Source: Oscillospiraceae bacterium (GTDB taxonomy: Bacteria > Bacillota > Clostridia > Oscillospirales > Oscillospiraceae). Taken from it: a DNA stretch of 64,000 nucleotides. The translations under genes and the position numbers were made by a program. Shown here one piece after another: positions 55,721 through 64,000 of the stretch. The notes under the pieces are model-generated. The model had not been told where the DNA came from. It did no database searches and was given only the letters and a program-made list of their open reading frames with translations. Where the stretch lies: contig JAFQFA010000010.1 of assembly GCA_017398725.1 (NCBI GenBank), positions 1 to 64,000 on the forward strand. Direction: 5' to 3'. The first letter of the stretch is position 1. The number at the start of each line of letters is the position of its first letter.

Positions 55721-58700
55721 ATGATTCACGGCAAACGCGTTTTGGCAATGGCGTTGGTGTTGACGCTTCTTGGGAGCAATCTGCCTTGGACGGCCGCTGC
55801 AACGGAACTGACGGCGTCGGTAGAGGTGACACAGCCCGTTGCGATAGAAGCAACCCTGCCGGAGGTGACAACGGAGCCTACTCAGCCTGCGGAGACTACG
55901 GAGCCTACTCAGCCTGCGGAGACCACCGAGCCTACCCAGCCTGCGGAGACCACCGAGCCTACCCAGCCCGAGGAGACCACGGAGCCTACTCAGCCTGCGG
56001 AGACCACCGAGCCTACCCAGCCTGCGGAGACCACGGAGCCTACCCAGCCTGCGGAGACCACCGATCCTACCCAGCCCGAGGAGACCACGGAGCCTACTCA
56101 GCCTGCGGAGACCACCGAGCCTACCCAGCCTGCGGAGACCACCGAGCCTACCCAGCCAGAGGAGACTACGGAGCCTACTCAGCCTGCGGAGACTACGGAG
56201 CCTACCCAGCCCGAGGAAACCACCGAGCCTACCCAGCCAGAGGAGACTACGGAGCCCACTATCCCGATGGAAGGTACGGTAGATTCCGCTGAAACTACCA
56301 CAGATCCTATGAATGCTGTGGTAGGGTCCGGTAAATGCGGTGACAATGTATCTTGGTCTTACAACAGCAACGGTGAGTTGAGAATTACCGGCTATGGTCC
56401 CATGGAGGATTATAAAGCCGATGACTATGCTCCGTGGGATTACTATGAGATCAAGAAGGTAGTGATTGAAAGCGGTGTTACCAGCATTGGTAATAATGCA
56501 TTTGCTTATCTTGAGGATGCGAGCATCTATTCTGTTACGATTCCAAGCACAGTAACACGAATCGGCGACTGGGCGTTTGCCGGTTGTGAGATCCTGACCC
56601 AGATCACCATTCCTGCATCAGTAACGGAACTTGGTGTGGGTGCATTCGCGGAAAGTGGCTTGACTTCTGTTACCATTCCCAGCGGCGTGAAGCATATCAG
56701 CAATCAGTTGTTTAACGGTTGCTTCTATCTGGCAGAAGTTGCGCTTCCCGACGGCCTGCTTACCATCGGAGAATACGCATTTTTTGATTGTGAGTTGGGT
56801 GCGATCGATCTTCCGGATAGCTTAACAACCATCAAGTCCCATGCGTTTGGGCTTTGCGGCTTGCAGAGTGTGCGTCTGGGGCAAAATGTTTCCTCCATTG
56901 AACCCAATGCGTTCTTTATGTGCGAATCATTGCAGGGGATCAAAGTCAGCAGTTCCAATGCCTATTACTGCACAGATACCCGCGGCGTTCTGTACAATAA
57001 GGAAAAGACGGAGCTTCTGGCTGTGCCGGCTACACTGGCAGGTAGTTATACCATTGCAACCGGTGTGCAGGAAATTTATAACGGCATGTTCCAAAACCTT
57101 GATTTCCTCACGGCGATCATTATTCCCGATACCGTGACCAAAATCGGTGAATTTGCTTTCTATGGCTGCAGCAGACTGGCTGAGGTTGAAATGCCCGACA
57201 GTATCACAGCGCTTGGGCAATATGCCTTTGCCACCTGCGGAAAATTAAGCAATGTGAAGCTGTCTCCTAAACTGACACGCATTGAAGCGTGTACATTTTG
57301 GGGCTGCGCATTGCTAGATTATATCGCAATCCCGGAAGGCGTAACTTATATTGGAGAATCTGCGTTCTCCGGTTGTGAATTGTGGGAGATCTCCCTGCCT
57401 GTAACACTGGAGGAGATCGGTGATTGCGCTTTTGATGACTGTCAGGAGCTTGGCTATATATATTACAGTGGATCAAAGGCACAGTGGGATAAAATCAAAA
57501 TCGGTTCATGGAATGAATGTTTAGAGTATGCGGACTTGATTACAATTGAAACCGGTTCCGGCACCTGCGGCGATCATCTGACTTGGGTACTGGACCGTGA
57601 CGGTGTGCTGACGATCTCCGGCACCGGCGCGATGTATAACTATTCCACAGAGGAAAGACCTTGGGATTTCGGCAGAAATTGCATTAAAAAAGTTGTGATC
57701 GAGGATGGCGTTACCACCGTTGGTACACGGGCATTTTTGGATTGCTACTACCTTATGCAGGTGCAATTCGGTAAAAGTGTTTCCGGGGTGGATGGCACTG
57801 CGTTTATAGGGTGCAACTGGCTTGAATCGTTTACGGTTGCTGCGGGCAGCCCCTATCTGCGCACGGGCGATTATGGCGTTCTGTTTACCAAAGACATGAA
57901 AACCCTGATCGCGGCACCCAAAAGCAATTATGATTATTACTATGTGGATTACAAAGTGCCCTATGGCGTGGAAACCATCGGAGCCTATGCCTTTGAAAGC
58001 TGCTGGTGGTTGGGAACTGTTTCGATTCCCGGTAGTGTAAAGACCATCGAAGAAAGTGCTTTTGAATACTGCGCTGAAATGTATGCGGTAACAATGGACA
58101 ATGGCGTGGAGGATATTGGCGCCCGTGCGTTTTATGAATGCTGGTATCTGGAAACGGTAGAGCTTTCTTCCGGCTTAAAGTACATTGGGCGTGGTGCTTT
58201 TGAATACTGTGAAAACCTGATATATATGGTGATCCCCGAGGGTGTGCTGGTGATCGATGAATATGCGTTTGCGTATTGCGAATACCTGCAGGCTGTTACA
58301 TTGCCCGAAAGCCTGAACCGGATCAACGATTACGCATTCTATGACACAGATCTGTGGGATGTGTTCTACAACGGCACGCAATCTCAGTTTAATAATATTG
58401 CAATTTTAGACAGCCGGATCATGAATGCGGATGTCCATTGCAATATCGAATATATTGATAAAAAAGGCGGCGTGTATTACTGCGAGGATTGCGGGCGCTA
58501 TTATTATCCCAATGGTTATGCTGCGGAGATAAAGTACTCCAAGTTATCCACTCCAAGAATCTATACAGATGTAACCTACCTTGTGTGGGATAGCATATAC
58601 GGCGCAGACTATTATGAAATTTGGCGTGCTACCAGTAAAAATGGTACGTACAAAAAAATAGCAACTACATATTCATACTACTACGATGCGAGTCAATCTT

Positions 58701-61213
58701 CAGGCGGCGGAACAAGATACTTCAAAGTAAAAGCTATTTATCAGGATAATAAGAATTTTAACAGTTCCTTTAGTAATGTGGTGTCTTTGACGCTCAAATG
58801 TGCAAAACCATATTTGTATGGCAGCTATGATGCAGATTCCGGCGGAATCCATCTTTACTGGGACGCGGTCGGCGGTGCGAAGAAGTATGATATCTACCGT
58901 AAAACTTACGGCGGTACGTTCCGGAAAATTGCCAGCACCACAAAGACCTCTTACATAGATGCGAAGGGTTCTGCGGGTACTACCTATTACTATTATATCC
59001 GTGCCATTGCATCCAACAGCAAGTACAATAGCGAAGATAGCCGTATCATTTATGGCTCTCCTATTTGCGCAAGGCCCAATGTGAAAATAACCTTGGATGC
59101 GAAAACCGGTAAGCCAACCTTGAGCTGGAATAAGGTTTCCGGTGCGTCTTACTATAAGATCTACTGCGATGCTTACAGTGATGAAGAAATAGCTGTTACA
59201 ACAACCACTACATTCAGGGATGACGTGGCACCCATTGATGTGGAACAGACCTACTACGTGCAGGCATGCGGCGTGTATGATGATTATGATAGCTATTACA
59301 GCAAAGCAAAGTCTATAACACCTGTTTGTGCCAGACCTTCTGTAAAATACACCTTCACATCGGATAATCTGCCTAAGATCTATTGGGACGAGGTTCCCGG
59401 GGCGTACGCGTATAATGTTTATCGCTCCTCAAAATCCGGTAGCGGGTATACATGCGTTTGCAAAGGCACAGAAGAGTTGTCCTTTATCGACGGCGGAATC
59501 GCCGCCGGAAAGACCTACTACTATAAGGTAACGGCGGTTACCCCGGCGGGCAAAGAAAGTGCCAAGAGCAGTTATGTAACAGTCACCGGCAAATGTGCAA
59601 CCCCTGCCAATCTGACGGCAAAGACCGGCACATCCGGAAAGCCGGAGCTGAAATGGGGCAAGGTCAACGGCGCAAAGAAATACGAGATCCGTTACTCTAA
59701 TGACGGCGGCGTTACCTTTGCCAAGAAGACCCTCACCACCACCAAAAACTACTATACCCATACCGCAGCGGAAGGCGGCAAGGAGTATGTGTATCAGGTT
59801 CGTGCGTTGGGCGCGAAGAGTGCGTATAATGGCTTCTACTGCGCAAGCAGTGAACCTTGCTATGTGACCTGTGCCGCACCCCAGCTGTCGGTAAAGCTGA
59901 ATGCTTCTACCGGAACGCCGGTCCTGACATGGAAGGCAGTTGCCGGCGCGATGGGCTACGCGATTTACCGCAGCGTCAACGGTGGCGAATTTGACCGGCT
60001 GGATACGGCTTATGGTACCCGCTACGATGATCTGGATGTGTCCGTTGACAATCAGTATAGCTATAAGGTGGCATCTTTGGGTATCGAACCTATCTTTAAC
60101 AGTGTCCAAAGCAGCACAAAAACAGTTACGGTCGCCTATGGTCAACCGGTGCTGACGGTGAAAGTCAATGAAGACGGCAAGCCGGTGCTTTCTTGGAATG
60201 AGGTCGGAGAGGATCTAACCTATGAGATCTATTACTCCACCAAATCCAATAAGTCTTATAAACCGCTTGTTAAGGTAGAAGGCTGTAGCTATACGCATTC
60301 CTCTGTTGCAGCCGGCAAGACTTATTACTACAAGGTGCGTGCGGTAGGTGAAAATAGTTACAGCCCCTACAGCACCTATGCGAAGGGAACCGGTAAGTGT
60401 GCACAACCGAAAAATCTACAGGTCGAAGTGGACGAAGCCACCGGTCAACCGAAGTTGACTTGGAATAAAGTATCCGGTGCTAAGAAGTACGAGATCCGTT
60501 ATTCCACCAATGGGGGTGCAACTTATGCCAAGAAGACCCTCACCACTACCAAAACCTATTTCATCCATACGGGCGCTAAGGTAGGTACAACCTATACCTA
60601 TCAGGTTCGTGCGGTAGCCGCCAAGAGCAGCTATAACAGCCAATATACGCAGGCGGTCAGCGAAACCGCATATTGCGCCAGACCTGCGGTAACGGTAGCA
60701 AATGATGCCGCAACGGGTCAGCCTAAGCTCAGTTGGAAGCAGATCAGCGGAGCGGTCTCCTATGAGATCATCCGTATTGTGAACGGCGTGGAAGAGGATG
60801 CTACGATTACGGTTTCCACTACCGGCTACAAGGATTCTGCGGCAGAGGTCGGCACTGTCTATGGCTACAAAGTCAGAGCCATCGGCGCAAACGGCGAATT
60901 TGCCGGTGCCTACGGGCAGAGCAAGACCATCACCGCTGCATGTGCCCAGCCTGCTAAACCCACAGCGGCCCTTGGGGGAACCGGTAAGCCGGTGATCACT
61001 TGGGATCCTGTTGAGGGTGCTACCGGCTATGCCGTTTACCGGTCCACAAAATCCGGCAGCGGATACCAAAAGATCGGAAATGCAAAACCGGGCGAATGTT
61101 CTTACTCGGATGCAAAGGCAAGTAAGGGTAAGACCTACTACTATAAAGTGGTCGCCCTTACCGACAATGTTGCAAGTGCCCAATCCGGCTATGTGAAGAT
61201 CAAGAGTAAATAA
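55721..61213 (+). CDS. Giant secreted BspA-like LRR and Fn3-repeat protein
   Basis: A 1830-residue extracellular protein. Order: signal peptide (1-27), a Thr/Pro/Glu-rich stalk of 9-residue repeats (51-185), two LRR_5/BspA-type leucine-rich blocks (about 203-610 and 612-900), each opening with a CGD...W...L.I.G.G cap, a short CEDCGRYYYP segment, and ten Fn3-like domains of about 89 residues (about 940-1830). Nearly every Fn3 unit begins with a CA-x-P motif. No LPXTG, SLH or choline-binding motif closes the protein. BspA-like proteins often mediate adhesion. GAAAGGAGG precedes the ATG. Host or surface binding is inference. Confidence 0.92.
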   Translation: MIHGKRVLAMALVLTLLGSNLPWTAAATELTASVEVTQPVAIEATLPEVTTEPTQPAETTEPTQPAETTEPTQPAETTEPTQPEETTEPTQPAETTEPTQPAETTEPTQPAETTDPTQPEETTEPTQPAETTEPTQPAETTEPTQPEETTEPTQPAETTEPTQPEETTEPTQPEETTEPTIPMEGTVDSAETTTDPMNAVVGSGKCGDNVSWSYNSNGELRITGYGPMEDYKADDYAPWDYYEIKKVVIESGVTSIGNNAFAYLEDASIYSVTIPSTVTRIGDWAFAGCEILTQITIPASVTELGVGAFAESGLTSVTIPSGVKHISNQLFNGCFYLAEVALPDGLLTIGEYAFFDCELGAIDLPDSLTTIKSHAFGLCGLQSVRLGQNVSSIEPNAFFMCESLQGIKVSSSNAYYCTDTRGVLYNKEKTELLAVPATLAGSYTIATGVQEIYNGMFQNLDFLTAIIIPDTVTKIGEFAFYGCSRLAEVEMPDSITALGQYAFATCGKLSNVKLSPKLTRIEACTFWGCALLDYIAIPEGVTYIGESAFSGCELWEISLPVTLEEIGDCAFDDCQELGYIYYSGSKAQWDKIKIGSWNECLEYADLITIETGSGTCGDHLTWVLDRDGVLTISGTGAMYNYSTEERPWDFGRNCIKKVVIEDGVTTVGTRAFLDCYYLMQVQFGKSVSGVDGTAFIGCNWLESFTVAAGSPYLRTGDYGVLFTKDMKTLIAAPKSNYDYYYVDYKVPYGVETIGAYAFESCWWLGTVSIPGSVKTIEESAFEYCAEMYAVTMDNGVEDIGARAFYECWYLETVELSSGLKYIGRGAFEYCENLIYMVIPEGVLVIDEYAFAYCEYLQAVTLPESLNRINDYAFYDTDLWDVFYNGTQSQFNNIAILDSRIMNADVHCNIEYIDKKGGVYYCEDCGRYYYPNGYAAEIKYSKLSTPRIYTDVTYLVWDSIYGADYYEIWRATSKNGTYKKIATTYSYYYDASQSSGGGTRYFKVKAIYQDNKNFNSSFSNVVSLTLKCAKPYLYGSYDADSGGIHLYWDAVGGAKKYDIYRKTYGGTFRKIASTTKTSYIDAKGSAGTTYYYYIRAIASNSKYNSEDSRIIYGSPICARPNVKITLDAKTGKPTLSWNKVSGASYYKIYCDAYSDEEIAVTTTTTFRDDVAPIDVEQTYYVQACGVYDDYDSYYSKAKSITPVCARPSVKYTFTSDNLPKIYWDEVPGAYAYNVYRSSKSGSGYTCVCKGTEELSFIDGGIAAGKTYYYKVTAVTPAGKESAKSSYVTVTGKCATPANLTAKTGTSGKPELKWGKVNGAKKYEIRYSNDGGVTFAKKTLTTTKNYYTHTAAEGGKEYVYQVRALGAKSAYNGFYCASSEPCYVTCAAPQLSVKLNASTGTPVLTWKAVAGAMGYAIYRSVNGGEFDRLDTAYGTRYDDLDVSVDNQYSYKVASLGIEPIFNSVQSSTKTVTVAYGQPVLTVKVNEDGKPVLSWNEVGEDLTYEIYYSTKSNKSYKPLVKVEGCSYTHSSVAAGKTYYYKVRAVGENSYSPYSTYAKGTGKCAQPKNLQVEVDEATGQPKLTWNKVSGAKKYEIRYSTNGGATYAKKTLTTTKTYFIHTGAKVGTTYTYQVRAVAAKSSYNSQYTQAVSETAYCARPAVTVANDAATGQPKLSWKQISGAVSYEIIRIVNGVEEDATITVSTTGYKDSAAEVGTVYGYKVRAIGANGEFAGAYGQSKTITAACAQPAKPTAALGGTGKPVITWDPVEGATGYAVYRSTKSGSGYQKIGNAKPGECSYSDAKASKGKTYYYKVVALTDNVASAQSGYVKIKSK
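55871..56275 (+). repeat. 27-bp minisatellite in the LRR protein stalk
   Basis: Fourteen units of 27 bp coding TEPTQPAET or TEPTQPEET, then a degenerate fifteenth. Units 1-4 and 5-8 repeat the same order (A, A, A, E), which points to block duplication of 108 bp. Length variation between strains would be expected. Confidence 0.93.
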
Positions 61214-61215
61214 TG

Positions 61216-61250
61216 AATGCCCCCGGCGGTTAACCGCCGGGGGCATTTAT
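61216..61250 (+). terminator. Terminator of the LRR protein gene
   Basis: A 32-nt perfect palindrome (61216-61247), G+C-rich, with TTT after. It could also end transcripts coming from the other side. Confidence 0.9.
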
Positions 61251-61261
61251 ATGTAGGTTGA

Positions 61262-61289
61262 TTGACTTTTCTTGGTAAAGTGCTATACT
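61262..61289 (+). promoter_or_regulatory. Promoter of the NifX-like/ChrA operon
   Basis: TTGACT (61262-61267), 16-bp spacer, TATACT (61284-61289), then AAGGAG and the ATG at 61321. Confidence 0.75.
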
Positions 61290-61320
61290 ATGCTTTGATT
61301 AAAATATAAGGAGTAAGTGT

Positions 61321-61713
61321 ATGAAAATTGCGGTTACTTACGAGGCTGGTATTGTCTTCCAGCACTTTGGCCATACTGCCAATTTTAAGATCTATGAAGT
61401 GGAAAACGGGCAGGTGGTTGCTTCCCGGGTAGTGGACACCTGCGGCAGCGGTCACGGTGCGCTGGCGGGCTTTTTGCAGCAGTTGGGTGTAGATACCCTG
61501 ATCTGCGGCGGTATCGGCGGCGGTGCCCGGATCGCGCTGGGGGAAGCTGGCATTGCTGTTTATGGCGGTGTCCACGGCGATTGTGACGAGGTGGTTTCTG
61601 ATTTTCTGGCAGACCAGTTAAATTATGATCCCTGCGCCCGCTGCACCCACCACGACCATGACCATGAACATAGCTGCGGCAGCCACGGCTGCGGCTCTCA
61701 CAGCTGCCACTAA
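61321..61713 (+). CDS. NifX/NafY-like (dinitrogenase cofactor) protein with His/Cys tail
   Basis: A 130-residue protein with the dinitrogenase Fe-Mo cofactor-binding fold: KIAVTYEAG at the start, then the FGHTANFKIYE segment and ICGGIGGGARIALGEAGI. Residues 105-130 are a metal-binding tail with ten His and five Cys (CARCTHHDHDHEH then SCGSHGCGSHSCH). Relatives carry Fe-S or Mo clusters in anaerobes without nitrogenase. It overlaps the next gene by 1 nt, so it is coupled to the chromate-type transporter. Confidence 0.85.
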   Translation: MKIAVTYEAGIVFQHFGHTANFKIYEVENGQVVASRVVDTCGSGHGALAGFLQQLGVDTLICGGIGGGARIALGEAGIAVYGGVHGDCDEVVSDFLADQLNYDPCARCTHHDHDHEHSCGSHGCGSHSCH

Positions 61714-62279
61714 TGCCTATGAAGAATCAATTAAAAACCCTCTGGGAACTGTTCATTACTTTTTTTAAGATCGGCGGCTTTACCTTTGGCGGCGGGTATG
61801 CCATGATTCCGTTGATCCAAGCGGAAGCGGTGGATAATAAAAAATGGATCACGGAAGACGATATTCTGGAAATTGTGGCCATTGCCGAATCTACCCCCGG
61901 CCCGGTGGCGATCAATTCGGCTACCTTTGTGGGATATCGTACTTGCGGTGTTTTAGGCGCAGTCTGTGCTACTTTAGGTGTGGTCTTGCCCAGCTTTGTG
62001 ATCATTTTGCTGATCTCTTTCGTTCTGCGGGAATTTCAGCAGATCAAGGCGGTGCAGTATGCCTTCAACGGCATCCGTGCCGGTGTGCTGGCGTTGCTTT
62101 GTAAAGCCCTATGGAACATGTATAAGAAAAGCCCGAAAGGCTGGGTGGGCTACAGTGTCATGGCAGGTTCCTTTATTCTTGCTGCCTTTGTGAAAGTGAA
62201 TATCTTTCTGGTGATCATTGGTTGTGCCGTCTTCGGGCTGGTCAGTTCTCTTGTAATGGAAAGGAGGCTGGCAAAATGA
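61713..62279 (+). CDS. Chromate transporter family, half-size subunit A
   Basis: A 188-residue ChrA half-protein. FFKIGGFTFGGGYAMIPLIQ, then ESTPGPVAINSATFVGYR is the family signature. About six hydrophobic segments. Full-length ChrA proteins are two such halves fused; here two separate genes make up the pair. Chromate is unlikely as a natural substrate for a gut anaerobe; another oxyanion is possible. It overlaps the second half by 4 nt. Confidence 0.9.
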   Translation: MPMKNQLKTLWELFITFFKIGGFTFGGGYAMIPLIQAEAVDNKKWITEDDILEIVAIAESTPGPVAINSATFVGYRTCGVLGAVCATLGVVLPSFVIILLISFVLREFQQIKAVQYAFNGIRAGVLALLCKALWNMYKKSPKGWVGYSVMAGSFILAAFVKVNIFLVIIGCAVFGLVSSLVMERRLAK

Positions 62280-62845
62280 TTTATCTGGAATTGTTTTGGA
62301 CCTTTTTTTGCATCGGTGCTATGACCTTCGGCGGCGGCTATGCAATGCTGCCTTTGATTCAATCTGAGGTTGCCGCCCGATGGGGGGATTTTATCCCCGC
62401 AGAAATGATGATCGATTTTGTGGCGGTCAGCGAATCCACCCCCGGCCCCTTTGCTGTGAATATGGCAACCTATGTAGGCTCGGAAATGGGCGGTATATTC
62501 GGTTCTTTCTGTGCTACCATGGGTGTGGTACTGCCTAGCTTTATCATTATTTTGATCGTTGCCAAATGCTATGACCGTTTCCGGCAAAGCAAGCTGGTCA
62601 AAGGCTGCATGTCCGGCTTGAAGCCCGCTGTGGTTGGCCTGATCGGCAATGCGGTACTGACGGTGTTCATGACGGTGTTTTTTTCCGCGGGTTTGACATT
62701 ATCTGTTTTCACCACGGCTTCTTTCTATGTGTTTGCAGGGGTGTTTGTGTTGATGCTTCTGCTGGCATTTAAGAAAGTACACCCCATTATCATTATCTGC
62801 CTGTCTGCAGCGATCGGTATCGCGGTGGGCTATTTAGGTATTTAA
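62276..62845 (+). CDS. Chromate transporter family, half-size subunit B
   Basis: The second ChrA half, 189 residues, with FFCIGAMTFGGGYAMLPLIQ and ESTPGPFAVNMATYVGSE, parallel to its partner. The frame is open from 62222 but the ATG at 62276 overlaps the stop of the first half. Paired half-size ChrA proteins are known to need both partners and to have opposite membrane topology. Confidence 0.9.
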   Translation: MIYLELFWTFFCIGAMTFGGGYAMLPLIQSEVAARWGDFIPAEMMIDFVAVSESTPGPFAVNMATYVGSEMGGIFGSFCATMGVVLPSFIIILIVAKCYDRFRQSKLVKGCMSGLKPAVVGLIGNAVLTVFMTVFFSAGLTLSVFTTASFYVFAGVFVLMLLLAFKKVHPIIIICLSAAIGIAVGYLGI

Positions 62846-62848
62846 CAA

Positions 62849-62895
62849 GAACTCCATCATGGGCGCCCTGCCTGCATGATGGAGTTCACTTTTTT
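62849..62895 (+). terminator. Terminator of the ChrA operon
   Basis: A perfect 12-bp stem GAACTCCATCAT (62849-62860) with ATGATGGAGTTC (62876-62887), then a T run at 62890-62895. Confidence 0.93.
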
Positions 62896-62905
62896 CTGAA
62901 AATAC

Positions 62906-62933
62906 TTGAAAAGAAACACGAATTTGTTATAAT
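62906..62933 (+). promoter_or_regulatory. Promoter of the TrkH/KtrB gene
   Basis: TTGAAA (62906-62911), 16-bp spacer, TATAAT (62928-62933). The ATG is at 62979. Confidence 0.83.
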
Positions 62934-62978
62934 AATAGGTAAAGCTCGAAAAAATAACCGGGGAAAGGGGGCATAAAA

Positions 62979-64000
62979 ATGGCTGCGAAAAAGAGACAAA
63001 CAGTCAAATTTCTAAAAGAGAAAAGATCTCCCACGCAAGTGATTGCTTTGGCATTTTTCTTGATTATTTTGGCGGGGACCGGCCTTTTGATGCTGCCTGT
63101 TTCCTCTCGTAGCGGTGCGTCTGTAGGTGTGCTTCCGGCACTGTTTACCGCAACATCCGCTACTTGCGTGACTGGCTTGGTTGTGGGCGATACTTGGACG
63201 CTGTTTTCCGGTTTTGGTCAGGCTGTGATTTTGAGCCTCATAGAATTAGGCGGCTTGGGCTTTATGTCTGCGGCCTGCTTGGTGATCTTCCTGTTCCGCC
63301 GGAAAGTGGGTCTTCGTCAGCGAATGGTCATGGCTCAGGCGCTGAGCGTGAATGAGATGGAAGGGGTCGTCCGGCTGCAGAAATGGGTGCTGTTGGGCAG
63401 CCTTACGATTCAGTTTGCCGGAGCGGTGGTTCTGTTTTTGCGGTTTTTACCGGATTACGGTTGGTCAACTGCTTTGAAATGGAGCATTTTTCACGCAGTT
63501 TCCGCGTTTTGTAATGCCGGATTTGACATTTTGGGTTCTGTAGCCCCCGGGCAAAGCATGATCGTTTTCAATCATGACCCGGTTGTTTTGATCACATTGA
63601 TGGTTTTGGTGGTGATCGGCGGCTTGGGCTTCTTTGTTTGGGAAGAGGTTGCAACCCGGCGCAGTTTTAAAAAATGCAGTGTGTATACAAAGCTGGTGCT
63701 GATCTCCACCTTCGTGCTGATCCTGACAGGTGCAGCTTTTACATTGCTCCTAGAGTGGAACAATCCGAATACGCTGGGGAATATGCCCGTGGGGCAGAAA
63801 ATTCTAAACGGCCTTTTTCAATCGGTTACCTTACGCACCGCCGGGTTTGCTTCGGTGGATCAGGCGGGGCTGACGGAAAGCTCGAAAGCCCTCAGTGTGA
63901 TCTTTATGCTCATCGGCGGATCTTCCGGCTCCACTGCAGGTGGTTTGAAAACCGTGACGGTATTGGTGCTGGTGCTTTTTGTGATCTCCCGGGCCAGAGG
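62979..64000 (+). CDS. ktrB: TrkH/KtrB family potassium transporter (3' end outside window)
   Basis: The membrane pore of a K+ uptake system. The visible 340 codons begin MAAKKRQTVKF with GGGGGCATAAAA upstream, and show the pore-loop filter segments of the family: ATSATCVTGL, HAVSAFCNAGFDI, VTLRTAGF and GSSGSTAGGLKT. Short N-terminus favours KtrB over TrkH. The gene runs off the window, so the regulatory partner (ktrA/trkA) cannot be seen. KtrA-type gates bind c-di-AMP in other Firmicutes; cdaA lies elsewhere in this window. Confidence 0.9.
   Translation, partial: MAAKKRQTVKFLKEKRSPTQVIALAFFLIILAGTGLLMLPVSSRSGASVGVLPALFTATSATCVTGLVVGDTWTLFSGFGQAVILSLIELGGLGFMSAACLVIFLFRRKVGLRQRMVMAQALSVNEMEGVVRLQKWVLLGSLTIQFAGAVVLFLRFLPDYGWSTALKWSIFHAVSAFCNAGFDILGSVAPGQSMIVFNHDPVVLITLMVLVVIGGLGFFVWEEVATRRSFKKCSVYTKLVLISTFVLILTGAAFTLLLEWNNPNTLGNMPVGQKILNGLFQSVTLRTAGFASVDQAGLTESSKALSVIFMLIGGSSGSTAGGLKTVTVLVLVLFVISRAR

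Noticed and set aside
55518..55724. A 68-codon frame before the LRR gene
   Set aside because: No ribosome site, no family, and it runs into the LRR gene start; treated as leader. A possible TATAAC box (55647) has no -35 at normal spacing.
55871..56275. CRISPR-like repeat array
   Set aside because: Units are contiguous 27-bp coding repeats without spacers and keep the reading frame of a secreted protein.

Overview
The window (about 52% G+C by eye) reads as chromosome of an anaerobic, probably gut-associated Clostridia member, most like the Oscillospiraceae/Ruminococcaceae. The lineage evidence is an uninterrupted sporulation sigma-K gene, a remA-gmk-rpoZ-priA-def-fmt-rsmB-rlmN-stp-prkC-rsgA gene order typical of Firmicutes, a yqeG-peptidase-efp-CD1247 cluster typical of Clostridia, a class A RNase P RNA, and an F-type ATP synthase whose c subunit carries a Na+-type ion site. 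No tRNA, rRNA operon, CRISPR array, transposase or phage gene was recognised. Gene density is very high and the only gap above 300 bases is filled by rnpB.

Layout. 1-3191: the end of tuf, then an operon of a duplicated DUF1538 membrane protein and two different P-II-like proteins. 3198-8079: rnpB on the minus strand, back to back with murD-ispD-ispF-vanZ, then a DUF3343/cysteine-desulfurase-like pair. 8098-24336: one long co-directional run beginning with c-di-AMP synthesis (cdaA-cdaR), an RseC-like protein and yicC-remA-gmk-rpoZ-priA, continuing through translation and rRNA modification genes to the PP2C/PASTA-kinase signalling pair, rsgA, yqeG and an Xaa-Pro peptidase. efp and a CD1247-type protein follow on their own promoter. 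25538-29490 (minus): recD2-comF-mreB. 29633-37549: the complete atp operon with two subunit-I-like genes and a trailing DUF6512 membrane protein. 37601-44607: sigK, then an oppBCDFA peptide transporter. 44627-48458: tmcAL (minus), ackA, pepT and an intergenic palindrome block. 48459-55504: lplA (minus) divergent from a DeoR-type regulator, followed by an E2 / fused-E1 2-oxoacid dehydrogenase operon with an MBL-fold gene. 55721-61250: a giant secreted BspA-like LRR/Fn3 protein. 61262-64000: a NifX-like protein with a His/Cys tail, two half-size chromate-type transporters, and the start of a TrkH/KtrB potassium transporter.

How the genes fit together. Most of the window is housekeeping. The lplA-deoR-E2-E1-MBL block looks like a self-contained lipoate-dependent oxidation module: the ligase would lipoylate three lipoyl domains on E2, and the regulator appears to read a TGTTAT half-site found both at its own promoter and at the E2 promoter. 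No E3 is encoded here. ackA, the atp operon and the opp transporter fit a peptide/amino-acid-using, acetate-forming anaerobe with probable Na+ bioenergetics. The least explained modules are DUF1538 with two P-II-like partners, the DUF3343/desulfurase pair, and the NifX-like/ChrA pair.
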